NCBI RefSeq assembly: GCF_003672135.1
Contig: NC_039513.1
Location: forward strand, 8,370,833 to 8,434,832
Length of the DNA stretch: 64,000 bases
Reading direction: 5' to 3'
DNA from: Ooceraea biroi
Taxonomy: Eukaryota > Arthropoda > Insecta > Hymenoptera > Formicidae
A program made the position numbers and the translations under genes. Shown here piece after piece: positions 10,702-24,196 of this stretch (the stretch's first letter is position 1; each line of letters opens with the position of its first letter). The notes beneath the pieces are model-generated. The model saw only the letters and a list, made by a program, of their open reading frames with translations. It was not told the origin of the DNA and did no database searches.

Positions 10702-13700
10702 GATTCGCGAAACAAGAGCGAGAAGTCATGCATTATTTGTGCGTAACACCTGTTCCGATGCGAAGCGAAACGTGCCACTTTAATTTTCCCATTGTTCTCT
10801 GAAAAACATTGTCGATCATGATGTAAATTCGCACATTGCAAACTGATAATCCTTACGCGAAGGAATTCGATTAGGTGCGTAACAAGTATCGCGTCGCCGC
10901 TCGATTCGATAAACGGCGCTCGTAAATCGTGGTAAAGCGCGCTTCGGATGTAAAGCGGAAACATTAATAGTCGCACTCGGCCGATCGTCCAGGTGATCTA
11001 ATAATCCTCTCCCCGCCGTGCCTCGTCAATTAACATTGCGCCTCTTCAACGGAGGAGGGTGAGGCGCGGAGGAACGTGTCTAACTCGTGTTAGCCTTCGA
11101 TTTCTCGTTTTAACGAGCACGCGACGGCGCGGGACGATGAGCGCGTAATAAACCGAAGCCGCTCGTCCCAAGGCGACCGCCCACGAGCGGACGGCTCGTT
11201 AGGGACAAACGCGATTTGACCCATTAGCACAATCACGGCGCGCACATCCCCCTATATCCACCCCCTTCCGTTCCCCTGGCTCGTCTCTGACTGTAACGCG
11301 ACGTGGCTAACGGAACCCGCAGACCGGAAAAGAGCGCTGCGCGCGTTCTCCAGGATGCCGACGCGTGCCGCAACGCTCGACCTGTCCCGCGTGTCCATAT
11401 ACGAGGATCCCGACGATTCCTCGGCTGAAACAGGCCGGAATTCTCGGATCCTCGTGCGGAATTGCGTCGGCAACGAGCGAGAGCTTCTTGTCCGCGCGCG
11501 GCACGCGCGCGTACGAGGCATTCTTCTCCCGCGAGCGCAATTCAATCTTGCGGTGTACGATCGCAGTGATGATGCTTCACTTACGTTTTCGTGTAAAGAA
11601 TGTGGAATAAAAATGCACAATAAAAATGCATCTGGAACAGCATAAGCCAGAAGAGAATCGAGTCTGCTCCTATCCTGCCGGTGATTAATTAACGCGCGCG
11701 GTGTCCAGAACCCGCACTCCAGAACCGTCTACGGCGACGTAAAAAAAGAACAACTCATGAAACATTCAGATTCCTCATCTCGGGGTCTCGTCTGACGAAT
11801 AGACAAGCGGAGCCGAAAGGATCAAAGTGCGTCTCATCGAGCAGTCGGTCCGGTTCGCCGAACCGAGACACGACGATCGGCGCACAATGACTCTAACGAG
11901 CCGCCGGTGTCTCGGTCCTCTCTCCTCCCGCCTTCCTCGCCCTCGGCGAGGATTCGGGAGTAAGGTCGCGGGGGAGAAAGGTGAACGCACCCTACACCGA
12001 GGAGTACCCCGAAACGGAACGTCGCGTAGGACGACGCCCTTGCGGTCGCCCACGCACTCGTGTCCGCGCGACTGTCCGGGACCAATCGGCGAGTGGCCAA
12101 CCTGAATGGCCACACGCTTGAATTTCTAGGAAAGAACGTACATAATCTCTCTCCGTATCCTCCGTCCGCGAAGGGGATGGCCTTGTTAGCTGACGCGTCG
12201 AGATTTATCGACTTATATCGTTTCTTGCGAGAAGGAACCAGCTCATCTCGTCGCGCGCTGAATAGATATCCGCGCCTGCGACATCGGGCGATAATGTATA
12301 GCCGGATGCCGTTGAAAGTCGACTCGAGTCGTGGAAGACAAGGACGAACCGAAGGACTCGTTTTGTCCCTTTGCGCGATGTTGGGAGGAAACGCGTTCCG
12401 CAGATCTAATAAAGAGCTCGGGCATTCTCGACCTTCGTGAAATTTTGGCAGGCTGCTCGCGCTGTCTCTCTCCGCCGACTTTTTATTTTTTTTTACTTCT
12501 TCATATACTCTGTTCAAATGATAGTAAGCAAAGTTTAATGAGGTCGTGATAAATTAGATAAATTAATTCTTTAAAAGAAATGCTAAAACGCTTCATGCCA
12601 TCAGGCATTCGAGTCACACAATTTTTCATAGTCTCCCTTTGCTCGTTCTCCCGCTTCGATTTATATCACCTTCAGCATCTAAGGTATCGCGAAGTGGCTC
12701 CGACTCATTAGAGGTTGTTCGCGCTCGTCAAAAAGCCAGCGGGTCGCCGTGCCAAATAAGGTTACTCACCCTGGCCTATCTCCGAGGAGGCCGAGGGAAG
12801 GGACGGGGATCCCTCGCGGAGATCTTGCTCTTAGAATTTCGGCCGGGTCTCGAGACCTTATCTTAATCGACGGATCTAACACGGTGCGGGGCTGCGAACA
12901 TGGCGACGAGCGAAAGGAAAAACAAAAATGAGCAAGCCGCGCGAGAGGAGCGGCGACGACGTGCAAGCAGCCGAAAGCAGCGAGGGTTTCGCTCTCATCG
13001 AGGGCCGCAAATTAGGCTCCCGGCCGACAGAGGTAACTAAGGATCGTCGAGAAAGGAATCCGGCGGACCGGAGGGAAGACTCGCCATACATCTTGCGCCT
13101 TGACAGTCTTCACCGTCCACGAGAATGAAAAGAGTGCTCGATGGGCGCGATTACTAATCAATGTCAATCAGTTCCCGGTAGAGTTATCCGGTATAATTAT
13201 CCCCCAGTCGCGGCCCTCCGATTGCGACGCCTTCATGTGTAACGTTTATTAATCGCGTCAAATATTTGTACAATCGCGTAATTACTCCCGCGTCAGCGTA
13301 ATTAGTCGCGCATCGCCGACGCGCGAGGAAATCGTTAAGCCGACCTCTCGAGCCGCACTTCGAGGAAGGACAACGCGCCGCGCGGTGAGGTTTGCATCAC
13401 GTTCGGGTCACTGGTGTACGAGCAGACCGTTACGAGTCAGTATGAGCCACGGGGGAGGCATTACACATAGCCACGGGCGTAATCCCGACTTCCGAGAAAC
13501 GATCGCTCATTGATCCCGGGTCGCCCGCCTGTCCCGGCGACACAGGTCACGTCTGCATAACGGTCCTCCTCAAAGGACACGTGCCTCTAAACTGCGCGCA
13601 CGGGCTAATCAACCTGACACTGGCGCAGGAACCGCTATTGTGATCGGACGATTCTCCCCGCGCACGATTGACGGCTGTCTTACGGTAAATCCTACCGGCG

Positions 13701-16310
13701 GCGGATTCGTCATTCCTCGCGACGAATCGGGAGGAGACGCGAATAGGTACGCTCGGATTTTACCTGCCGATAAGCCGTATCAGCCATCGAGCGTAACGTG
13801 GCCCTCGTTTGACCCTCGCCCGCATCGAGATGCATCCGATACGCGCGATTTATGGGGAATCGCGCGACGTGAGTCACCATTTTCGTCGTCGGGACACCCG
13901 GACTCGCCTCGCCTCGCCGAGTCCTGGCAGCGGCGAGAAGAACGACGATTTATCGTCGCAAGACGGCGCATCAGCGTTTTTATCGGTAGTCCCGGGCGTC
14001 TCTCTCGATATTTGTTTCTTCTTTCTTCTTTTGCGTATGGCGCGAAATGCGCGCCTCGGGGAAACTCGTGATCCTTGACACGAGTGTCTCAATCGGCGGC
14101 GGTTTACCGTCGCGTCATCACTTAATGCGGTCGGTCAAGGAACATCGTTGGCGCGACGGCGCGATCGAGGCTCGTTTGTCACGTAATTTACGATAGTGCG
14201 ACGTAAAATCTCAATAGTCTGTCGCCTCGCGTATCGTCAAATATCTGAGTTTATTGGCGCGCGATTACGCTTGGGATGCTCGCGCGAGGAACTCTTCGAT
14301 CGAGCAATCAAGCGGACAGTCGTTTGACGTTCCTCGTCGAGATGAACTTTCTCTATTCCACGGCTCGTGCAGCGATTTTAGCGGTCATTTGCATTTCCCG
14401 TGATGCACTACTGACCGGCAAGCCGTGTCGTCATCGTCGTGATGAGAGTGCGGCCTCGAGTCTCGATATAAGCGATCGCGTATCGAATGCAACGGTACTC
14501 GCCGCTTTTCCCATCGTTCCTCGCACGTACGAGCGGACTTCTGACGGCGACTACTGCTAGGAAGGATGCACAACGTGTCACGACATAATGGGCCCTCCGT
14601 GCATCTCTATCCGCGCTGCACAAAACGATCCATTACTGTCGATCGCGACGGTAACGCGCGAGTCGAACCAGAATAAAGTGGACGAGGCGATCGACGCGAG
14701 TAATTTTTATTTAATCACCTGCATTCTAATACGATAGCGCGATGTACGGTAAACAAGGACGCACGAACTTTAAGGAGATTAACTATTGACCGTGAAAAAT
14801 AATTCAATATGTGATTTATATGTTTTTCTATTTTATTTTTCGACTACCCCTGCGATGCTTCGATCACGTTATTGTCAAGTGGAAGCCGTTGGATAAATCT
14901 GAATGTATCCGAGGACACAACAATTGAATAGATGATTGCAAGAAAGAGAGAAAGAGAGAGATAGCGGAGCGCGATTATTAATGCTGCAGATCCGCAATCG
15001 CGAATCGGAATATGGATTTGAATTCTAACGGCGCACAGTCGCGCCCATCCAACTGGCGGCGTTCGGTTCTGCGGTCATCTAGGCGGATTACGTTCTCGCA
15101 ATTTAATGTTGATTTCCACGCACGAACGGCAGAAAAAGAGGGAAAGACGGCATACGTGTGGGAACCCATCGCGGAGTTTTCCCCGGAGCGAGTCTCGCGT
15201 ATGATCTGCGGTCCGCGGAGTCATCAAGTTACAGTTAGCTGTTACTCGCCTGCTGAAGCAGGCGTTGCCAATTGATACCGCGCGATTATGTCGGCGCGAT
15301 CGCTCGACAACCCGGAGACTCCGCAGATCGGCGCCGGACACAATGCGCGGTTCTTGTCGGACTCCAACTATAACCGGCTAGTCGCGAGCGAGCGAGTACT
15401 TGGCATTCGAGAAGCAGAAGGGTGGGAAGGAAGGAGGAAGAGAAACGTTCGTTACGTTTTGCATCGTGCGATCCCGAGCTTTCCCGTGAGTCGTGAATTA
15501 ATCGTGAAAAAATTAACTGAAAATCGCGGGTAACTCACAGCCTGATTCGCAGCATAATTACCGAGATGATCACACTGCGATTCCGCACGGAAATTTGTTG
15601 AAACGCGAGCCGCTTCGAGGAGAATACATCGTTCGATTCGGTACGATGATCCACATTTCGCCGAGATCTAATCGCATCGACGCTGTTGCGTTACGTGTAA
15701 CATGCATGCGAATGCCGACCACGATAACGCGCGTATGAAGCGGTCAAGGGGTGAGCATGGCGGACGCACTTGGCTCGCGTCTGGTTATGCTAATTATATT
15801 GTCCGCGGTATCGCGATACGTTCGTCCGACTCGCTAAATATGCGGCCATCGCATAAATAATAACTTTATTTTCCGCAGGTGGTAAGCGCCGATCGAGCGA
15901 GCGGGCGCGCGCGGTTCCGCTGGCTGCCCCTTCGTTGAACATGAAGAAGAAACTAGCTATTTGCGATTCGCGATTGATTCATTATCACACACGATAGTCG
16001 TTCAAGAAGTGAAGCGGACGTGCAGAAACGTCCTCTCTGGATTATGCGTCTCGTCCGCCGCGATGACAATCCGCGCCGAAGCGGATCCTTCCCTCTCGAG
16101 CGCTGTGAAATTCTCATCTCCTCGGAACGCCGAAAGGAGACGCACGTACGAGCTCGCGAAGCGAGCGGCATCATTAGCCGGGACGGTCTCCACTGTCCAC
16201 CGATTCTCTCCTCTCGTTTGCCGAGGAGAGGACCCTCGGCACGCGGGGCAGTTCGGAGCCGCGATATGCCATCCCCATTGGACTTCAGCAGGGCTTCGGC
16301 CTTAATAATG
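10702..16310. other. GC-rich non-coding DNA, no gene recognised
   Basis: Many overlapping open frames occur on both strands, the longest about 230 codons on the minus strand at 11834-12517. None has a recognisable domain, and all show the Arg/Ser/Ala-rich composition expected from GC-rich non-coding sequence. A (GA)n stretch lies near 14940. No transposon ends were recognised. Single exons of an unknown gene could be hidden here, but the sequence gives no positive support for one. Confidence 0.55.
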
Positions 16311-19300
16311 TAAGATCTGGAAAGATAGTCGAGACTGACAGGTCGTATAGCGGATCGGAATGAAAACAAGTTGATCACAACAGTAGAAGTATTGGCCGTA
16401 CAGCCTAAGACCTAGGCGTGTGAACCAGGGATCCCGGAGAGTTCGAGTTCAAATCTAAGGCAGTCCCCTAGTTATTTTTCGCCTCTTACAATTCAGAAGT
16501 GGGATGAAATCCGCTACCCCTCAAAGACAGTTGAGATTCATCCGCTACCCTTCGGAGAGGAGGGAGTTGAGAAGCAGCTGGCCGGTAGTGAAGCCTGAAC
16601 ATGGAGGTCGGGACGGACTCAAAGGAGTGAACCAACATGGAGATTGGGAAGGACTCAGAGGAGTGAACCAACATGGAGGTTGGGAGGGATTCAGAAGAGT
16701 GAACCAAAAATGGATGTTGGGAGGGACTCAGAAGAGTGAACCAAAAATGGAGGTTGGGAGGGACTCAAGTGGAGTGAACCGACGATTTGGAGACATTCGG
16801 GGAACGAATGTAATGTCAAGCTGGCCGAGCTGTAAGATCTGGAAAGATAGTCGAGACTGACAGGTCGTATAGCGGATCGGAATGAAAACAAGTTGATCAC
16901 AACAGTAGAAGTATTGGCCGTACAGCCTAAGACCTAGGCGTGTGAATCAGGGATCCCGGAGAGTTCGAGTTCAAATCTAAGACAGTCCCCTAGTTATTTT
17001 TCGCCTCTTACAATTCAGAAGTGGGATGAAATCCGCTACCCCTCAAAGACAGTTGAGATTCATCCGCTACCCTTCGGAGAGGAGGGAGTTGAGAAGCAGC
17101 TGGCCGGTAGTGAATCCTGAACATGGAGGTCGGGACGGACTCAGAGGAGTGAACCAACATGGAGATTGGGAAGGACTCAGAGGAGTGAACCAACATGGAG
17201 GTTGGGAGGGATTCAGAAGAGTGAACCAAAAATGGATGTTGGGAGGGACTCAGAAGAGTGAACCAAAAATGGAGGTTGGGAGGGACTCAAGTGGAGTGAA
17301 CCGACGATTTGGAGACATTCGGGGAACGAATGTAATGTCAAGTTGGCCGAGCTGTAAGATCTGGAAAGATAGTCGAGATTGACAGGTCGTATAGAGGATC
17401 GGAATGAAAACAAGTTGATCACAACAGTAGGAGTATTGGCCGTACAGCCTAAGACCTAGGCGTGTGAACCAGGGATCCCGGAGAGTTTGAGTTCAAATCT
17501 AAGGCAGTCTCCTAGTTATTTTTCGTCTCTTACAATTCAGAAGTGGGATGAAATCCGCTACCCCTCAAAGACAGTTGAGATTCATCCGCTACCCTTCGGA
17601 GAGGAGGGAGTTGAGAAGCAGCTGGCCGGTAGTGAATCCTGAACATGGAGGTCGGGACGGACTCAGAGGAGTGAACCAACATGGAGATTGGGAAGGACTC
17701 AGAGGAGTGAACCAACATGGAGGTTGGGAGGGATTCAGAAGAGTGAACCAAAAATGGATGTTGGGAGGGACTCAGAAGAGTGAACCAAAAATGGAGGTTG
17801 GGAGGGACTCAAGTGGAGTGAACCGACGATTTGGAGACATTCGGGGAACGAATGTAATGTCAAGCTGGCCGAGCTGTAAGATCTGGAAAGATAGTCGAGA
17901 CTGACAGGTCGTATAGAGGATCGGAATGAAAACAAGTTGATCACAACAGTAGGAGTATTGGCCGTACAGCCTAAGACCTAGGCGTGTGAACCAGGGATCC
18001 CGGAGAGTTCGAGTTCAAATCTAAGGCAGTCTCCTAGTTATTTTTCGTCTCTTACAATTCAGAAGTGGGATAAAATCCGCTACCCTTCGGAGAGGAGGGA
18101 GTTGAGAAGCAGCTGGCCGGTAGTGAAGCCTGAACATGGAGGTCGGGACGGACTCAGAGGAGTGAACCAACATGGAGATTGGGAAGGACTCAGAGGAGTG
18201 AACCAACATGGAGGTTGGGAGGGATTCAGAAGAGTGAACCAAAAATGGATGTTGGGAGGGACTCAGAAGAGTGAACCAAAAATGGAGGTTGGGAGGGACT
18301 CAAGTGGAGTGAACCGACGATTTGGAGACATTCGGGGAACGAATGTAATGTCAAGTTGGCCGAGCTGTAAGATCTGGAAAGATAGTCGAGACTGACAGGT
18401 CGTATAGAGGATCGGAATGAAAACAAGTTGATCACAACAGTAGGAGTATTGGCCGTACAGCCTAAGACCTAGGCGTGTGAACCAGGGATCCCGGAGAGTT
18501 CGAGTTCAAATCTAAGGCAGTCTCCTAGTTATTTTTCGTCTCTTACAATTCAGAAGTGGGATAAAATCCGCTACCCTTCGGAGAGGAGGGAGTTGAGAAG
18601 CAGCTGGCCGGTAGTGAAGCCTGAACATGGAGGTCGGGACGGACTCAGAGGAGTGAACCAACATGGAGATTGGGAAGGACTCAGAGGAGTGAACCAACAT
18701 GGAGGTTGGGAGGGATTCAGAAGAGTGAACCAAAAATGGATGTTGGGAGGGACTCAGAAGAGTGAACCAAAAATGGAGGTTGGGAGGGACTCAAGTGGAG
18801 TGAACCGACGATTTGGAGACATTCGGGGAACGAATGTAATGTCAAGTTGGCCGAGCTGTAAGATCTGGAAAGATAGTCGAGACTGACAGGTCGTATAGAG
18901 GATCGGAATGAAAACAAGTTGATCACAACAGTAGGAGTATTGGCCGTACAGCCTAAGACCTAGGCGTGTGAACCAGGGATCCCGGAGAGTTCGAGTTCAA
19001 ATCTAAGGCAGTCTCCTAGTTATTTTTCGTCTCTTACAATTCAGAAGTGGGATAAAATCCGCTACCCTTCGGAGAGGAGGGAGTTGAGAAGCAGCTGGCC
19101 GGTAGTGAAGCCTGAACATGGAGGTCGGGACGGACTCAGAGGAGTGAACCAACATGGAGATTGGGAAGGACTCAGAGGAGTGAACCAACATGGAGGTTGG
19201 GAGGGATTCAGAAGAGTGAACCAAAAATGGATGTTGGGAGGGACTCAGAAGAGTGAACCAAGAATGGAGGTTGGGAGGGACTCAAGTGGAGTGAACCGAC

Positions 19301-20581
19301 GATTTGGAGACATTCGGGGAACGAATGTAATGTCAAGTTGGCCGAGCTGTAAGATCTGGAAAGATAGTCGAGATTGACAGGTCGTATAGAGGATCGGAAT
19401 GAAAACAAGTTGATCACAACAGTAGGAGTATTGGCCGTACAGCCTAAGACCTAGGCGTGTGAACCAGGGATCCCGGAGAGTTCGAGTTCAAATCTAAGGC
19501 AGTCTCCTAGTTATTTTTCGTCTCTTACAATTCAGAAGTGGGATAAAATCCGCTACCCTTCGGAGAGGAGGGAGTTGAGAAGCAGCTGGCCGGTAGTGAA
19601 GCCTGAACATGGAGGTCGGGACGGACTCAGAGGAGTGAACCAACATGGAGATTGGGAAGGACTCAGAGGAGTGAACCAACATGGAGGTTGGGAGGGATTC
19701 AGAAGAGTCAACCAAAAATGGATGTTAGGAGGGACTCAGAAGAGTGAACCAAAAATGGAGGTTAGGAGGGACTCAAGTGGAGTGAACCGACGATTTGGAG
19801 ACATTCGGGGAACGAATGTAATGTCAGGCTGGCCGAGCTGTAAGATCTGGAAAGATAGTCGAGACTGACAGGTCGTATAGCGGATCGGAATGAAAACAAG
19901 TTGATCACAACAGTAGAAGTATTGGCCGTACAGCCTAAGACCTAGGCGTGTGAATCAGGGATCCCGGAGAGTTCGAGTTCAAATCTAAGACAGTCCCCTA
20001 GTTATTTTTCGCCTCTTACAATTCAGAAGTGGGATAAAATCCGCTACCCTTCGGAGAGGAGGGAGTTGAGAAGCAGCTGGCCGGTAGTGAAGCCTGAACA
20101 TGGAGGTCGGGACGGACTCAGAGGAGTGAACCAACATGGAGATTGGGAAGGACTCAGAGGAGTGAACCAACATGGAGATTGGGAAGGACTCAGAGGAGTG
20201 AACCAACATGAAGATTGGGAAGGACTCAGGGGAGTGAACCAACATGGAGATTGGGAAGGACTCAGAGGAGTGAACCAACATGGAGGTTGGGAGGGACTCA
20301 GAAGAGTGAACCAAAAATGGAGGTTGGGAGGGACTCAAGTGGAGTGAACCGACGATTTGGAGACATTCGGGGACGAATGTAATGTCAGGCTGGCTGAGCT
20401 GTAAGATCTGGAAAGATAGTCGAGACTGACAGGTCGTACAGAGGATCGGAATGAAAACAAGGTGATCACAATAGTAGGAGTATTGGCCGTACAGCCTAAG
20501 ACCTAGGCGTGTGAAACAGGGATCCCGGAGAGTTCGAGTTCAAATCTAAGGCAGTCTCTTAGTTATTTTTCGCCTCTTACA
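16311..20581. repeat. Tandem array: eight full monomers of 491-561 bp plus a partial one
   Basis: Monomers begin with TAAGATCTGGAAAGATAGTC. Starts are at 16311, 16833, 17355, 17877, 18368, 18859, 19350, 19841 and 20402, giving lengths 522, 522, 522, 491, 491, 491, 491 and 561, then about 180 bp of a ninth unit. The 31-bp difference between the first two classes is the loss of one of two neighbouring CCGCTACCC-containing segments. Each monomer contains a minisatellite of 36-37-bp subrepeats (core GAGTGAACCAACATGGAG): five copies in normal monomers and seven in the 561-bp one. Neighbouring monomers are nearly identical, which indicates recent unequal exchange or amplification. Frames of 73-118 codons appear on both strands because the subrepeat length is near a multiple of three; I do not regard them as genes. 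Confidence 0.95.
20107..20360. repeat. Expanded 36-37-bp minisatellite inside the last full monomer
   Basis: The eighth monomer has seven successive copies of the GAGTGAACCAACATGGAG-type subrepeat where the others have five. Three of the extra copies carry the GGAGATTGGGAA variant, and one has ATGAAG in place of ATGGAG. This accounts for the 70-bp excess length of the monomer. Confidence 0.85.
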
Positions 20582-20724
20582 CTAATACATCGGGCGAGAG
20601 ACGATGACCGCGTGGCGAACGGGTAGCCGGTACTTTGTTCTCGGTTCCCGTCCTATGCCCGATCTTACTCTCGTTCTTCCTTTCTCTCTCTTTCTCACGT
20701 CCGCATCCGGAGCGACCGGGGAGC

Positions 20725-20750
20725 CGAACGAACGAACGAACGAACGAACG
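20725..20750. repeat. (CGAA)n microsatellite
   Basis: There are about six and a half uninterrupted CGAA units. Confidence 0.95.
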
Positions 20751-22228
20751 GCGAGTTCGACGACCTGAGCGGCGGTCCCGACGCGACGAGCTCGCTTGCC
20801 CGATACGACGTATTATTCGAATGCGAAGCCGGGCTCGGGCGAGGCTCGGCCAACACCGCCGTTATCCATCTTGTCGCGGGATTCTGCGATTCGTTAACAT
20901 TCCTCCGAATCGGCCCTTTCGCGAACACCCGATGCCCGCCCGGTTGCACGTGGCCCCGCAGCTTCCGCTCCGGCTTGTTGCAGTGGACAGGACCAGCAGT
21001 GGAGATCGCAGGTAGTCGTCCATTTCGACGGATCCGGAGTCGTGGAGAGATGGCAATCATGAGCGCAGATGTCATAGGGAGATGAAATTCCTTGTTCGCG
21101 TAAAACGCGAGTGTTTCTTTCAGTTATCTCGATTCTTGTAGCATGTTAAGACTTGGCGAAATCGCTGAACGATTTCTTGGGTGAAGATCATTGATTAAAG
21201 CAGAGATATCGAGGTATCTATTTTTAGACACCTTGCACCTGTCCTCGGCAAAGAGCGTCAAGGCTCTTTCGCAGTTATCGTACGCGCAATTCCGCGCCAG
21301 GTTTCCCGATCGACCACGTAAATTTAGCGCGGAGGCGGCCATCGAGCGTGCATCGTCATGCCGATGAGAATATAAAGACCGTCGTTAGACGAGTGCCCGT
21401 GACCACTTAAGCGGCTGAAATCGGCATGATTCACGCGCAATCCGGCGCGCCCGGCGCGTTTTGCTGTCCCATTCGCTTAATTTACTGTGCCCGAGCCTGG
21501 TCGATGCATGCGTCCGCCCTAATCCAATTCGCGATCGTCCGCTATCTCGGAATCCCGGGTACTTGGCGCGGGACGCGATTCGAGATTGTCGCGGGCGCGG
21601 AATGTCTTTTGATACAGAGACCTCGAATCGGAGAACGGCGGAGAGAGAAAGAAGGAACGAAACGAACAAATCGGCCGAGCGAGCGGAACGATTGCGCACG
21701 ATCAGTTGCCTCTCGTATTATCGCGCACCCCAGTGCCGGGGGATCCGGGGCGAGAAGTCCGACTTTCCGGCTCTATTCTCGTGTCGTCGTTGGTTCGATC
21801 CAGCGGCGATCTAACGATCTCGCGCGAGTAAGCCTGAACCGTTTGCGTTCGATTAACCCGAGGAAATCGGCCGCGTTTCTCTCCCTCGTGCGCGGATCGC
21901 GCGCAAACTGGTTCCGTCGAGGGTCGTAAGAGCACGAAAAGGGCGGCCTGGGGCCCGGATTCTATTACGCTTCGCAGCGCTCCCGCGCTCGCTCGCGGTG
22001 CTCGCATTAATGTGAAAAAGGACGATCCAGATTCACTTATTGCGGAGATATAATTTAGCAACGATTGCGCGCTCCGACCGCGCACGGAACGGATTACTTC
22101 GCTCCCGCCGCGGCGGGACTTTTTTCCCTCGTAATTAAACGTGATTACAGAGGGTGTTCTAGAAGCAGAGAGATTTCTTTGTGCCGCGAATAGAGCGTGG
22201 CGGCGAGAAGGCAGACGGGAGAAAGATA

Positions 22229-22266
22229 GAGAGAAACAGAAACAGAAAGAGAGAGAGAGAGAGAAG
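22229..22266. repeat. (GA)n purine run
   Basis: GA dinucleotides are interrupted by AAACA units and end in a pure GA stretch. Confidence 0.9.
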
Positions 22267-22762
22267 AATGACGATCGCTATTTATGGGTTTCGAGTCGTG
22301 CGTTATAGAAATTAATCTCATCTTTTCCAACGCACTGTCTGGATCCGTTCTGCTTCTTTTGCTCGTTGCTTCCAGCGAAATCAACATTTTAATTAAATCA
22401 CAGTCGGCATCGCGACTTCTGGCTCTCCTCGGCAAAATGATGCTCTTCTACAGAAAAAGAAAGATTTTCTAATTCTTTCTGAGAAAGTCTGCATTTTCAG
22501 CTTCATCGAACACAGTGGATCGAAATTTTTATCAATTGCACATCATTCCGAAACGTAGTAATTACGTCGATCCGAGAATAAAAATGACACCGATGGCGCC
22601 GTAAGCGTGTATTTAGCGTTAAGTGACTCTCGTTCTTCTTTCAAAGAGAAAGGAAGAGCCGAGAAATTTCGCAATGAGTACGTGTTGTGGCCTGTGGCCT
22701 GTGGTGCGTGCACGCGGGCCCCTGCGAAGGGGTAAAAGCGGCGGTTAAAGCATAATGTGGTG

Positions 22763-22781
22763 AGCGCGCGCGCGCGCGCGG
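22763..22781. repeat. (GC)n run
   Basis: This is an uninterrupted alternating GC stretch of about 18 bases, of a type that can adopt Z-DNA. Confidence 0.9.
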
Positions 22782-23474
22782 TCGTGAAATCCCGGTTTCA
22801 TGGAGTTGTCGCGTCCACCGAATAAACCCGGTAATTGGTGAGTCGTAGACGCGCCAACGAGGGAGAAGAGCACGGCACTCCACCGGCAATGAGTGCCTTT
22901 CTCATTGGAAGTGCGCCATTGATAACGCGTCCGACGTGGGTGCATCCGGCGCGTTGCACGTACCCTCGCGTCGCAGGGGCGCGTACATCGCGAGCTAACG
23001 AGCACGAGGAAAGAGCTCGATCCTTAACGAACGCGGATGTCGGAGCGCAAGGACGACCATGTTAGATCTCTGGGCGACTTGAGGACCCACGATCTGCATC
23101 GCAAATTCAGAGAGACACCTGCCGCGAGGATGAATCATCTTCGAGTCTCTCAGCTTCTTTCGATATCGCTACAATACGAGATTTTGTTATCAACAAATTA
23201 ATTAAATGAAGTTACGATAATATAATAAAATATAATGATACGCACACACACGTAAGATTTCGCTGTGACCTCGAGAGACTGTCGAAAACAATTTTGAAAA
23301 GTCACAAGTTCGTCTTGTTCCGGTCAATTTTGTTTTTAATTTCTATGCAAAGTAAGAAGCGACGTGTTTGTTTAATAAGGTCTCTTAATTGTGCTGCAAA
23401 AATGACGAGTCCTGGAGTCGAGAGGCCGGCGTCCGCCCCTGCCTCATTGTCCTGCGGCCGGGCACGGCCATTAA

Positions 23475-24192
23475 GGGGGGAGCCTGCTTTAGAACGTTGA
23501 AAATAAGGTATAATTTTACGAATTTTTTTGGAGAAACTATACAGCGGATCATTATAAAACTTTGATGCATTTATTAGTACATGTTTAAAGATAAAAAAAA
23601 TTATTTTTTGATTTGAATATATCGCCTGTAGAGGTCGTCCTGGAGGCATCTTAGTGCAGCCGGCATTGTAAATTGGCGAGCATTCTCCTGCCTCCAAATT
23701 TCATCCAAACTGAAAAATTGAAATATGTTCTCGTTATTTATGAATTCCCATCGTCGATGAACCTTTAATATTCATAAAAACATTAAGTTAAACAATTATT
23801 TTTGCATGAAAAAGTTCAAAAACTTTGCCTAAAAATCGTACTTTTGTGTTCTAAGCTCCACCATTTTGGCACTTTTCAACTTTTTTCTTCTCTCTTTGGT
23901 TCATCGACGATGGGAATTCATAAATAACGAGAAGATATTTCAATTTTTCAGTTTAGACGAAATTTGGAGGCAGGAGAATGCTCACCAATTTGCAATGCCG
24001 GCGATGCGGCTGCACTAAGATTTCTCCAGGACGACCTCTACAAGCGATATATTCAAATCAAAAAATAATTTTTTATCTTTAAACATGTACTAATAAATGC
24101 ATAAAAGTTTTATAATGATCCGCTGTATAGTTTCTCCAAAAACAATTCGTAAAATATACCTTATTTTCAGCGTTCTAAAGCAGGCTCCCCCC
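23475..24192. mobile_element. TTAA-flanked foldback element, 718 bp, ~290-bp inverted repeats
   Basis: TTAA stands at 23471-23474 and again at 24193-24196. Between them the sequence begins GGGGGGAGCCTGCTTTAGAA and ends with its reverse complement. The inverted arms cover about 23475-23763 and 23898-24192. They differ by scattered substitutions and an 8-base indel near the GCAGCCG segment, and surround a unique AT-rich centre of about 134 bp. There is no transposase frame. TTAA duplication is the mark of piggyBac-type transposition, so a non-autonomous piggyBac-like element is the best inference. The arms would form a long hairpin in RNA. Confidence 0.85.
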
Positions 24193-24196
24193 TTAA

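Larger units (their letters stand above)
20582..23470. other. GC-rich non-coding DNA with simple repeats
   Basis: No gene was recognised. The interval holds a (CGAA)n run, a purine/GA run and a (GC)n run, annotated separately. The open frames are chance-like. Confidence 0.6.

Noticed and set aside
16593..16790. Regular 36-37-bp repeats that could suggest a CRISPR array
   Set aside because: The repeats are directly adjacent with no unique spacers, and the surroundings are eukaryotic.
16504..20347. Repeated frames of 69-118 codons on both strands in the tandem array
   Set aside because: They stay open because the subrepeats are near multiples of three. They occur on both strands and change ends between monomers, and no start context or conserved domain is present.
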